Positions 17,856 through 25,044 of a stretch of DNA of 64,000 bases are shown in pieces. This DNA is from UMGS363 sp964402055 (lineage in GTDB: Bacteria > Bacillota > Clostridia > Oscillospirales > Ruminococcaceae). Position numbers and translations under genes: made by a program. The DNA is taken from NCBI GenBank assembly GCA_964402055.1, contig CAYOAV010000004.1:4602-68601 (forward strand), in the 5' to 3' direction. Numbering within the stretch: position 1 is the first letter of the stretch; the number at the start of each line of letters is the position of its first letter. The notes under the pieces were generated by a model. The model was given only the letters and a program-made list of their open reading frames with translations, was not told the origin of the DNA and did no database searches.

Positions 17856-18566
17856 TCAGCCGTTTTTATTTACGATTCTTGTATCCGATTCGCCGTTTGC
17901 AAGCTTGATATAACGTACAAAAAGCGATACCTTATTATCCTCGTTAAGTGCGTTCCATACCATATCGGTGAAGCTGTCGATATCCATATCGGGCATTTCA
18001 ACAAGCTTAGGCTCGCCCTCGAAGCTTGGGAGCGGATTTCCGTCACCCATATATGTATGAATGAAATGACCTGTACCGTTGAGCGGCTTTTCATATGAAT
18101 ATGTGAAACGCTCACGGCAATCGGGATTTCCGTCTGCGGATTTAAGAATGGACATTGAATAATCTCCGCACTTATTGCATACTATTCCTGAAATTCTCGG
18201 AGTGAAGTTAGGAGCATCGTCTTCATATTCTCTTGTGCGGAGCGATTCCTCAAAGGTTTTTCCGCTCTGCATAAGGTCGTAAATAGTATCTGTCTGGTCG
18301 CCGTTTGTAACGATAGTCATACCGTCAAGCACACGGACAGGTGAATAAATTATAAGGTGCGGATCAACCATTTTTGACGGATCAAAGGCTTCTGTACGGA
18401 TTCCGTCAGAGGTTGGAAGAAATACTCTGTTTCTGCTGTTTTCGCTTCTTCCCATAATGAAATATGCGATAACGGCATTTTCACCGTCAGCGGATTTTCC
18501 TATTATAATTCCTCTGCCTGGGTAAGCGTTTGCTTTAAGCTCATTTTCAATAGCAAGTTTTTTCAT
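17856..18566 (-). CDS. purO: PurO-like IMP cyclohydrolase
   Basis: The 236-residue protein matches the PurO-type IMP cyclohydrolase family, first known from archaea. It starts with the NPYPGRG-like segment (LKANAYPGRGIIIGKS) and carries YFIMGRSENSRNRVF and further conserved TPRISG and YMGDGNPLPSFEGEP stretches. PurO closes the ring of FAICAR to IMP. Adjacent to a PurH lacking its cyclohydrolase domain, it completes the pathway. Two ATGs follow GGAGG; the second (18566, 7-nt spacing) is preferred over 18569 (4-nt). Confidence 0.88.
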   Translation of the reverse strand: MKKLAIENELKANAYPGRGIIIGKSADGENAVIAYFIMGRSENSRNRVFLPTSDGIRTEAFDPSKMVDPHLIIYSPVRVLDGMTIVTNGDQTDTIYDLMQSGKTFEESLRTREYEDDAPNFTPRISGIVCNKCGDYSMSILKSADGNPDCRERFTYSYEKPLNGTGHFIHTYMGDGNPLPSFEGEPKLVEMPDMDIDSFTDMVWNALNEDNKVSLFVRYIKLANGESDTRIVNKNG

Positions 18567-18584
18567 CATTCAGCCTCCAAATAT

Positions 18585-19211
18585 TCATTCTGTAACGTAA
18601 GCTTTTCCGTTTTTAACTGTTATCTTATCCTCACAGAAAAGGGAAACAGCCTTCGGGAGAAGCTTCCATTCAACATTCTCCATAATTCTTCTCTGGAGAA
18701 TTTCGGGGGTATCATCATTTTCCACTGCGACAGCACCCTGCATAATTATAGCGCCTGCGTCAGCCTTTTCATTTACGAAATGAATAGTTGCACCGCTTAT
18801 TTTTACACCATATTCCAATGCTTTTTCGTGAACCTTAAGTCCATAAAAGCCCTCTCCGCAGAAAGACGGAATAAGTGCAGGGTGGACATTTATTATCCTG
18901 TACGCATATTTTTTTGTAACGCACTCGTCGAGTATTGTCATAAATCCTGCAAGGACAACAAGGTCAGCCTTTTCACTGTCAAGAGCTTCAAGCAAAGCTT
19001 TACTGTAGGAAAGGCTGTCAGGGAACTGCTTTCTTGCGATAACTCTTGTCGGAATATCGGCTTTTGCGGCACGTTCAAGAGCATATGCGTCTGATTTTGA
19101 GGAAATAACGCAGGTGATTTTTCCGCCCTTTATATCTCCCCTATTTTCAGCGTCGATAAGTGCCTGTAAATTAGTACCTCCGCCCGAAACGAGTACAACT
19201 ATATTTTTCAT
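18585..19211 (-). CDS. purN: Phosphoribosylglycinamide formyltransferase
   Basis: It transfers the formyl group from 10-formyl-tetrahydrofolate to GAR, the third purine step. The 208 residues show VLVSGGGTNLQALIDA at the N-terminus and the catalytic Asn-His-Asp set in INVHPALIPSF and HFVNEKADAGAII. The spacing to the next gene is 18 nt. Nothing is unusual apart from the hairpin upstream. Confidence 0.96.
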   Translation of the reverse strand: MKNIVVLVSGGGTNLQALIDAENRGDIKGGKITCVISSKSDAYALERAAKADIPTRVIARKQFPDSLSYSKALLEALDSEKADLVVLAGFMTILDECVTKKYAYRIINVHPALIPSFCGEGFYGLKVHEKALEYGVKISGATIHFVNEKADAGAIIMQGAVAVENDDTPEILQRRIMENVEWKLLPKAVSLFCEDKITVKNGKAYVTE

Positions 19212-19249
19212 TTATTATATCCTTTCTTAGGCGTTTTTTTACTATACAA

Positions 19250-19283
19250 ATATTCGGAATCGGTCAACTCCGACTCCGAATAT
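19250..19283 (-). repeat. Strong intercistronic hairpin between purM and purN
   Basis: A 14-bp stem with a single G-U pair (ATATTCGGAgTCGG against CCGATTCCGAATAT) closes a 6-nt loop, 9 nt after the purM stop. On the minus strand it is followed by TTTGTATAG rather than a long T run, so it is better read as a processing, stabilising or partial-termination element than a full terminator. Confidence 0.65.
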
Positions 19284-19292
19284 GAATAGTGT

Positions 19293-20294
19293 TCAGAGTA
19301 TAATTACACCGTCATCTCCGTCAACAAGCTCACCGAGAACATAAGCTTCCTCGCCTGCCGACTTAATTGCGGAAATTGCCTTATCAACGTCATTTTTATC
19401 AACAACAACGGTCATACCAACACCCATATTGAATGTGTTGAACATATCTCTTTCAGGGATATTTCCTGTTGCCTGAATAACATTGAATATAGGAAGCACC
19501 TGAACGGCATTTCTCTCAATTTTAACAGAAATTCCGTTTGGAAGTGAACGTGGGATATTCTCATAGAAGCCGCCGCCTGTGATATGGCTGATAGACTTTA
19601 CATTAACAGCGTCAAGAAGCTTCATAACAGCCTTGACATAAATTTTTGTAGGTGTAAGCAGACATTCGCCAAGTGTTGAACCAAGCTCGCTGTAATGACG
19701 TGCAAGGTTCTGTTCGCTGACGGTGAAAACCTTTCTTACAAGCGAGAATCCGTTTGAATGAACGCCGCTCGACTTGATGCCGATCATTACATCTCCGGCC
19801 TTTTGTGTATCAGGCTTAAGAATTTTATCCTTATCAACAACACCGACAGAGAAGCCTGCAAGGTCATACTCATCAACAGGATAGAAACCAGGCATTTCAG
19901 CAGTTTCGCCGCCGATAAGAGCACATTCCGACTGAACGCAGCCCTCAGCAACACCTGATACGATATCTGCGATTTTTTCAGGTACATTCTTTCCTACTGC
20001 GATATAATCGAGGAAAAACTGAGGCTTTGCACCGCAGCAGATAACATCGTTCACGCACATTGCAACGCAGTCGATACCTACGGTATTATGCTTATCCATA
20101 AGGAATGCGATTTTAAGCTTAGTACCAACTCCGTCTGTGCCTGAAACGAGTACAGGCTTACTGATACCTGTCATATCAAGCTCAAAAAGACCGCCGAAGC
20201 CGCCAAGGCCTGAAAGAACACCGCTTGTCATAGTTTTTGCAACGTGTGATTTCATCAATTCAACAGCCTTATAGCCTGCGGTAACGTCAACTCC
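19293..20294 (-). CDS. purM: Phosphoribosylformylglycinamidine cyclo-ligase, first residues in gap
   Basis: PurM closes the imidazole ring to give AIR, using ATP. The visible part begins GVDVTAGYKAVELMKSHV, which in the family is normally preceded by only six to eight residues, so the true start lies in the adjacent N run. Further signatures are LVSGTDGVGTKLKIA, GIDCVAMCVNDV, CALIGGETAEMPGFY, VHSNGFSLVRK and HITGGGFYENIPR. The rest of the gene is intact to its stop at 19293. Confidence 0.95.
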   Translation of the reverse strand, partial: GVDVTAGYKAVELMKSHVAKTMTSGVLSGLGGFGGLFELDMTGISKPVLVSGTDGVGTKLKIAFLMDKHNTVGIDCVAMCVNDVICCGAKPQFFLDYIAVGKNVPEKIADIVSGVAEGCVQSECALIGGETAEMPGFYPVDEYDLAGFSVGVVDKDKILKPDTQKAGDVMIGIKSSGVHSNGFSLVRKVFTVSEQNLARHYSELGSTLGECLLTPTKIYVKAVMKLLDAVNVKSISHITGGGFYENIPRSLPNGISVKIERNAVQVLPIFNVIQATGNIPERDMFNTFNMGVGMTVVVDKNDVDKAISAIKSAGEEAYVLGELVDGDDGVIIL

Positions 20295-20394
20295 NNNNNN
20301 NNNNNNNNNNNNNNNNNNNNNNNNNNNNNNNNNNNNNNNNNNNNNNNNNNNNNNNNNNNNNNNNNNNNNNNNNNNNNNNNNNNNNNNNNNNNNN
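20295..20394. other. Assembly gap (100 N) at the purM start
   Basis: 100 N between the purF-purM intergenic region and purM codon about 8. It hides the purM start codon and ribosome site. The flanking sequence looks like part of a repeated element (next entry), which may be why the assembly broke. Confidence 0.99.
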
Positions 20395-20470
20395 CAGACC
20401 AAAATCAACCATTGGCAAAGGTGGAGCTTCCGAGGACCCTCCCCTTAAAGGTCTGCAAAAAATTCCAAAA
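20395..20470. repeat. Remnant of a probable dispersed element between purF and purM
   Basis: The 76 nt after the purF stop are GC-richer and unlike the neighbouring intergenic DNA. They contain an inverted CAGACC (20395-20400) / GGTCTG (20451-20456) pair enclosing a G/C-rich core. No gene is seen. Position at an assembly gap and base composition suggest a multi-copy element, but no second copy is present in this window. Confidence 0.35.
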
Positions 20471-21892
20471 TCATTCCTTGCCGTTCCAGCAATAGGTGCA
20501 AAGCTTACAGCTGTCAAGACCGATAGCCTTCATTGTTCCGTCAAGCGACTGGAATTCAAGTGAAGTAAGCTTCAATCTGCGGCAGATCTCCTCACGGAGC
20601 TTTTTGCCTCTTTCGGTGTTTGTATCGCTGTATTCCTCGATGTATTTAACACCCTCTGCACCCTCATATTCATCGATTATCTGCCTTGCGATAAGCTCAA
20701 GCTCGGAGGTACTGCGAGAAAAATTCAAATACTTGCAACCATACATAATCGGAGGACAAGCAGAACGCATATGAACCTCTTTTGCACCGTTTGCATAAAG
20801 AAATTCAACAGTTTCACGCATCTGAGTACCTCTTACGATACTATCGTCAACAAAGAGTAGCTTTTTACCCTCGATAAGCTCATGGACAGGGATAAGCTTC
20901 ATCTTTGCGACTTTATTTCTCATTGACTGGCTTGTCGGCATAAAGCTTCTCGGCCATGTCGGAGTATACTTTATAAAAGGACGTGCGAACGGTATACCGC
21001 TTCTGTTTGCATAACCGATAGCGTGAGGAATACCCGAATCAGGAACACCGCATACATAGTCAACATCGGGGAGCTTACCGTTGGCAATATCATGCTCCGC
21101 CATAATTTCACCATTGCGTGTTCTCATTGTTTCAACGGTCACGCCCTCATACACGGAGTTAGGATAACCGTAATATGTCCATAAAAATGAACATATCTTC
21201 ATATCATTTCCGCCGCCGTAAAGCACCTCGCAGCTATCGGAGGTAAGCTTAACGATCTCGCCCGGGAGAAGCTCACGGTAGGTTTCATATCCGAGCTTCT
21301 GGAAAGCAAAGGATTCAAGTGAAAGGCAGAAGCCGTCACTTCTCTTTCCTATAATAACAGGAAGTCTGCCGAGCTTGTCCCTTGCGGCAATAATGCCCTC
21401 GCTTGTCATAAGCATAAGCGACATTGAGCCTTCGACCTTATCCTGAGCGTATCTTATACCCTCAACGATAGAACCCTTTTGTGCGATAAGAGCGCCTATA
21501 AGTGCGCTGGAATTAACGTTTCCGCTGCTCATTACTTCAAAGCTTTCAGAGCAGCTGTTTAAAATCTCCTTGCAAAGCTCCGCACTGTTCCTGATAATTC
21601 CGACCGTGCAGATCGCATACAAGCCAAGCTTTGAGCGGACGAGTATAGGCTGAGGGTCAGAATCGCTTATACAACCGATACAGATGTTGCCTCTCATACC
21701 CTCAATATCGCTCTCAAACTTAGTTCTGAACGGAGAATTTTCTATCGAGTGAATACTACGCTGAAAACCGAGTTCAGGAGCATAAGCAGTCATACCGCCT
21801 CTGCGAGTTCCGAGATGTGAATGATAATCCGTGCCGAAAAAAACGTCACTGATGCAGTCGTTATGTGAAACTGCTCCAAAAAAACCGCCCAT
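20471..21892 (-). CDS. purF: Amidophosphoribosyltransferase variant without N-terminal cysteine
   Basis: PurF makes phosphoribosylamine from PRPP and an amide donor, the committed purine step. The protein (473 residues) has the Ntn-glutaminase-like half (YHSHLGTRRGGM, NSPFRTKFESD) and the PRPP-binding type I phosphoribosyltransferase half (LLFVDDSIVRGTQM, VCGVPDSGIPHAIGYA). Classical PurF exposes Cys1 after Met removal; this one starts MGGFFGAVSHNDC, with Gly at that position, so the usual glutaminase nucleophile is missing. It ends in a cysteine pair, CKLCTYCWNGKE. Context in the pur operon supports the PurF role; glutaminase activity is uncertain. Confidence 0.88.
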   Translation of the reverse strand: MGGFFGAVSHNDCISDVFFGTDYHSHLGTRRGGMTAYAPELGFQRSIHSIENSPFRTKFESDIEGMRGNICIGCISDSDPQPILVRSKLGLYAICTVGIIRNSAELCKEILNSCSESFEVMSSGNVNSSALIGALIAQKGSIVEGIRYAQDKVEGSMSLMLMTSEGIIAARDKLGRLPVIIGKRSDGFCLSLESFAFQKLGYETYRELLPGEIVKLTSDSCEVLYGGGNDMKICSFLWTYYGYPNSVYEGVTVETMRTRNGEIMAEHDIANGKLPDVDYVCGVPDSGIPHAIGYANRSGIPFARPFIKYTPTWPRSFMPTSQSMRNKVAKMKLIPVHELIEGKKLLFVDDSIVRGTQMRETVEFLYANGAKEVHMRSACPPIMYGCKYLNFSRSTSELELIARQIIDEYEGAEGVKYIEEYSDTNTERGKKLREEICRRLKLTSLEFQSLDGTMKAIGLDSCKLCTYCWNGKE

Positions 21893-21895
21893 TTT

Positions 21896-22612
21896 TTATT
21901 CTCCGAAGATACGCTTCATCATTTCCTGATATGCTTCTTCAACGCCGCCCATATCACGACGGAATCTGTCCTTATCGAGCTTTTCGTGGGTCTTGCTGTC
22001 CCAAAAACGGCAAGTATCGGGAGAAATTTCATCAGCGAGGATGATTTTGCCGTGATATCTGCCAAATTCGATCTTGAAATCGATAAGATCAATGCCGATA
22101 TTCTTAAAGAAGCCGAGCATAAACTCATTTACCTTGAAAGCATACTTAGTGATATCGTCAATTTCCTCCTGAGTTGCAAGTCCAAGACCGAGAGCGTAAT
22201 ATGAATTGATGAAAGGATCGCCAAGGTCGTCATTCTTATAAGAAAATTCAAGAGTTGGAGCTTTAAGAGGAGTACCTTCCTCAATTCCGAGCTTCTTTGA
22301 GAAGCTGCCTGCGGCAACATTTCTTACGATAACCTCAAGAGGAACGATCTCAACGTGCTTAACAACAGTTTCTCTGTCGGAAATTTCTTCAACGAGATGT
22401 GTAGGAACACCTGCTTTCTCAAGCTGCTTGAACATAAAGTTAGTCATCTTATTATTTACAACGCCCTTACCGCGGATAGTGCCTTTCTTTTCGCCGTTGA
22501 AAGCGGTTGCATCGTCCTTATAATCAACGATAACGTAATCGGGGTTATTTGTAGCAAAAACCTTCTTTGCCTTTCCCTCATAGAGCTGTTCTGCCTTTAC
22601 AATGTTTTCCAT
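21896..22612 (-). CDS. purC: SAICAR synthase
   Basis: PurC joins CAIR and aspartate with ATP. From ATG 22612 it is 238 residues, the normal length. Conserved parts are YEGKAKKVF at the start, KDDATAFNGEKKGTI, VPLEVIVRNVAAGSF and LIDFKIEFGR, followed by LADEISPDTCRFWD. A TTG five codons upstream overlaps the GGAGG site and is rejected. It lies 3 nt ahead of purF and 18 nt after purE. Confidence 0.97.
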   Translation of the reverse strand: MENIVKAEQLYEGKAKKVFATNNPDYVIVDYKDDATAFNGEKKGTIRGKGVVNNKMTNFMFKQLEKAGVPTHLVEEISDRETVVKHVEIVPLEVIVRNVAAGSFSKKLGIEEGTPLKAPTLEFSYKNDDLGDPFINSYYALGLGLATQEEIDDITKYAFKVNEFMLGFFKNIGIDLIDFKIEFGRYHGKIILADEISPDTCRFWDSKTHEKLDKDRFRRDMGGVEEAYQEMMKRIFGE

Positions 22613-22630
22613 AATACTTTCCTCCAAAAA

Positions 22631-23128
22631 TTACAAATTATTAAGCTCCTGCTGAAGCTTTTTATCCTTTTCTTTCACACCCTCGAGCATATCGAGCTTA
22701 GCCTTTTCAAGCTTTTCTGCGAGAGTTGGCTCTGAAATAGCGAGCATCTGAACTGCAAGAATTGCCGCATTTTTTGCACCGTCAACAGCAACTGTCGCCA
22801 CGGGGATTCCGCTTGGCATCATAACAGTAGCAAGCAGAGCGTCCATACCATCAAGGACGGATGATTTACAGGGAATACCGATGACAGGAAGTGTTGTATG
22901 TCCTGCAACAACACCTGCGAGATGAGCCGCCATACCTGCGGCACAGATAATCACGCCGAAACCATTCTCTTTTGCTGAAGAAGCGAACTCACTTGCAAGC
23001 TGGGGAGAACGATGTGCTGACATAACGTGGCATTCGTAAGGAACGCCGTAAGCCTTCAGTTCATCGATCGCCTTTCTTACAACGGGCAGATCGCTGTCGC
23101 TGCCCATAATAATAGCAACCTTTTTCAT
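22631..23128 (-). CDS. purE: N5-carboxyaminoimidazole ribonucleotide mutase
   Basis: Class I PurE moves the carboxylate from N5-CAIR to CAIR. The 165-residue product starts MKKVAIIMGSDSDLPVV and has the active-site SAHRSPQLASEF, AAGMAAHLAGVVAGHTTLPVIG and MPSGIPVATVAV. An earlier in-frame ATG would add 21 residues but the AGGAGGT site sits correctly before 23128. purK, which normally feeds class I PurE, is not in the window. This is the first gene of the pur operon. Confidence 0.97.
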   Translation of the reverse strand: MKKVAIIMGSDSDLPVVRKAIDELKAYGVPYECHVMSAHRSPQLASEFASSAKENGFGVIICAAGMAAHLAGVVAGHTTLPVIGIPCKSSVLDGMDALLATVMMPSGIPVATVAVDGAKNAAILAVQMLAISEPTLAEKLEKAKLDMLEGVKEKDKKLQQELNNL

Positions 23129-23190
23129 AATGACCTCCTGTAAAAAAATTAAAGCTGCGAAATATATATTCACAGCGATAAAAACATACA

Positions 23191-23220
23191 ATTATAGTGT
23201 AAAAGAGCGAACTTAGACAA
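23191..23220 (-). promoter_or_regulatory. Candidate proximal promoter of the pur operon
   Basis: TTGTCT (23220-23215) and TATAAT (23196-23191) with an 18-nt spacer lie 63 nt upstream of purE. No purine-riboswitch fold or PurBox pair is apparent to me in the leader. Confidence 0.6.
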
Positions 23221-23308
23221 AGAAGCTGATAAAATAAAACTAAACACAATCAATCTCCCCTTTTAATTCAACGCTTTTTCACTTTTTCACGCAAAACCAA
23301 CTACTTAT

Positions 23309-23337
23309 ATTTTACTTTATTTTAATGACTATTTCAA
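23309..23337 (-). promoter_or_regulatory. Candidate distal promoter of the pur operon
   Basis: TTGAAA (23337-23332) and TAAAAT (23314-23309) are 17 nt apart, about 180 nt upstream of purE. It is weaker than the proximal candidate and would give a long AT-rich leader without an obvious gene. Confidence 0.4.
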
Positions 23338-23385
23338 GTCCTAATCGAAAATATTTTAAATTTTATAATAATTACAAATTACTTC

Positions 23386-23414
23386 TTGCATTTTGCGTTC
23401 AGATATGTTATAAT
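23386..23414 (+). promoter_or_regulatory. Promoter of the ferredoxin gene
   Basis: TTGCAT (23386-23391), 17-nt spacer, TATAAT (23409-23414), 43 nt before the ATG. Confidence 0.85.
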
Positions 23415-23457
23415 GACGAATAAGGTAGTAACCTAATACTTATTGGAGGTGTCTTTT

Positions 23458-23628
23458 ATGGCATACAAAATTTCAGATGAATGCATTATGTGCGGCGCTT
23501 GTGCAGACGGCTGTCCTGTTGGTGCAATTACAGAGGGCGATGGCAAATATGTTATCGACGCTGAAAAGTGCATTGACTGTGGTGCTTGTGCAGGAACTTG
23601 CCCTGTTGGAGCTCCCTCCGCTGAATAA
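23458..23628 (+). CDS. 2[4Fe-4S] ferredoxin
   Basis: This is a 56-residue clostridial-type ferredoxin with two CxxCxxCxxxCP motifs, CIMCGACADGCPVGAI and CIDCGACAGTCPVGAP, each binding one [4Fe-4S] cluster together with the partner motif. It carries electrons for pyruvate:ferredoxin oxidoreductase, hydrogenases or Rnf-like systems in anaerobes. The ATG at 23458 follows TTGGAGG; an upstream TTG in frame is part of that site. It is a single-gene unit with its own promoter and terminator. Confidence 0.96.
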   Translation: MAYKISDECIMCGACADGCPVGAITEGDGKYVIDAEKCIDCGACAGTCPVGAPSAE

Positions 23629-23641
23629 TGAACGCATAATC

Positions 23642-23680
23642 AAAAGCTGTACGGTTCAATCTGTACAGCTTTTTCTTTTT
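23642..23680 (+). terminator. Terminator of the ferredoxin gene
   Basis: AAAAGCTGTAC and GTACAGCTTTT form an 11-bp stem with a 10-nt loop, followed by TTTTCTTTTT. Confidence 0.92.
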
Positions 23681-23686
23681 AAACAA

Positions 23687-23717
23687 AAATCCCCTGTCCG
23701 TTCTGGGCAGGGGATTT
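23687..23717 (-). terminator. Terminator of the str operon after tuf
   Basis: On the minus strand AAATCCCCTGCCC pairs with GGACAGGGGATTT (one mismatch) and runs into TTTGTTT, 28 nt after the tuf stop. Confidence 0.9.
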
Positions 23718-23745
23718 ATTATTATCGTTTAATCAAAAGCTATGA

Positions 23746-24945
23746 TTAAGCGTTGATACCTGTAACAACGCCTGAACCAACTGTTCTACCACCCTCACGG
23801 ATAGCGAAACGGAGGCCTTCTTCAATAGCGATAGGAGTGATAAGCTCAACGTCCATAGAAACGTTATCACCAGGCATACACATTTCCTTATCAGCAGGAA
23901 GTGTGATTACGCCAGTAACGTCAGTTGTTCTGAAATAGAACTGAGGTCTGTAGTTGTTAAAGAAAGGAGTATGACGGCCGCCCTCTTCCTTCTTAAGAAC
24001 GTAAACCTGACCCTTGAACTTAGTGTGTGGGTTGATGGAGCCTGGCTTACAGAGAACCTGTCCTCTTTCGATTTCATTTCTCTGGATACCACGGAGAAGA
24101 GCACCGATGTTATCGCCTGCCTCAGCGTAGTCAAGGATCTTTCTGAACATTTCGATACCAGTAACAACTGTCTTAGCTCTTTCAGTTGTAAGACCGATGA
24201 TCTCAACTTCGTCACCTGTCTTGAGCTGACCTCTTTCAACTCTACCTGTAGCAACAGTACCACGACCAGTGATTGTGAATACGTCCTCAACAGGCATAAT
24301 GAAAGGAAGATCTGCCTTACGGTCAGGAGTAGGAATATAGGAGTCAACAGCATCCATAAGTTCAAGAATAGGAGCGTATGCAGGATCGCTGATATCCTCA
24401 GGAGCCTGAAGAGCCTGGTAAGCAGAACCCTTGATGATAGGAGTATCATCGCCAGGGAATTCATACTTATCAAGTGTTTCACGGATATCCATCTCAACGA
24501 GCTCAAGAAGCTCAGGATCGTCAACCTGATCGCACTTGTTCATGAATACAACGATGTAAGGAACGCCAACCTGACGAGCAAGAAGGAGATGCTCCTTAGT
24601 CTGAGCCATAGGACCATCTGTTGCAGCAACAACGAGGATAGCACCGTCCATCTGAGCAGCACCAGTGATCATGTTCTTAACATAGTCTGCGTGGCCTGGG
24701 CAGTCAACGTGAGCATAGTGACGGTTCTTTGTCTCATACTCAACGTGAGCTGTATTGATTGTAATACCTCTCTCTCTCTCTTCAGGAGCAGAGTCGATAT
24801 TTGCGTAATCCTTCTTTTCTGCAAGACCCTGGATAGCAAGAGTCTTTGTGATTGCAGCTGTAAGAGTTGTCTTACCGTGGTCAACGTGACCGATAGTACC
24901 AATATTAACGTGGGGCTTGGTACGTTCAAAATGTGCCTTTGCCAT
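23746..24945 (-). CDS. tuf: Elongation factor Tu
   Basis: This GTPase delivers aminoacyl-tRNA to the ribosome. The 399 residues contain the G1 loop GHVDHGKTTLTAAI, the effector region RGITINTAHVEY, DCPGHADYVKNM and NKCDQV, followed by domains II and III ending in GSGVVTGINA. Length and motifs are standard. It has its own promoter candidate in the fusA-tuf gap. Confidence 0.99.
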   Translation of the reverse strand: MAKAHFERTKPHVNIGTIGHVDHGKTTLTAAITKTLAIQGLAEKKDYANIDSAPEERERGITINTAHVEYETKNRHYAHVDCPGHADYVKNMITGAAQMDGAILVVAATDGPMAQTKEHLLLARQVGVPYIVVFMNKCDQVDDPELLELVEMDIRETLDKYEFPGDDTPIIKGSAYQALQAPEDISDPAYAPILELMDAVDSYIPTPDRKADLPFIMPVEDVFTITGRGTVATGRVERGQLKTGDEVEIIGLTTERAKTVVTGIEMFRKILDYAEAGDNIGALLRGIQRNEIERGQVLCKPGSINPHTKFKGQVYVLKKEEGGRHTPFFNNYRPQFYFRTTDVTGVITLPADKEMCMPGDNVSMDVELITPIAIEEGLRFAIREGGRTVGSGVVTGINA

Positions 24946-24989
24946 TGGAATTTCCTCCTTAGTAATTTATAATAGGATTTATATTATAT

Positions 24990-25018
24990 ATAATAACAGA
25001 TTTCTGCATAAATTGCAA
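24990..25018 (-). promoter_or_regulatory. Internal promoter ahead of tuf
   Basis: TTGCAA (25018-25013) and TATTAT (24995-24990) are separated by 17 nt in the 99-nt fusA-tuf gap. It would allow extra tuf expression relative to the rest of the str operon. Confidence 0.7.
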
Positions 25019-25044
25019 GTCTTTTTTTAAATTTTCCAAAAAAC

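Noticed and set aside
23129..23308. Purine riboswitch ahead of purE
   Set aside because: I looked for the three-stem purine aptamer with its conserved loop residues and did not find a convincing match.
23971..24972. 333-codon plus-strand open frame opposite tuf
   Set aside because: It is exactly antisense to the highly conserved EF-Tu gene, rich in Ser/Cys/Asn as expected of an antisense shadow, and lacks a convincing ribosome site.
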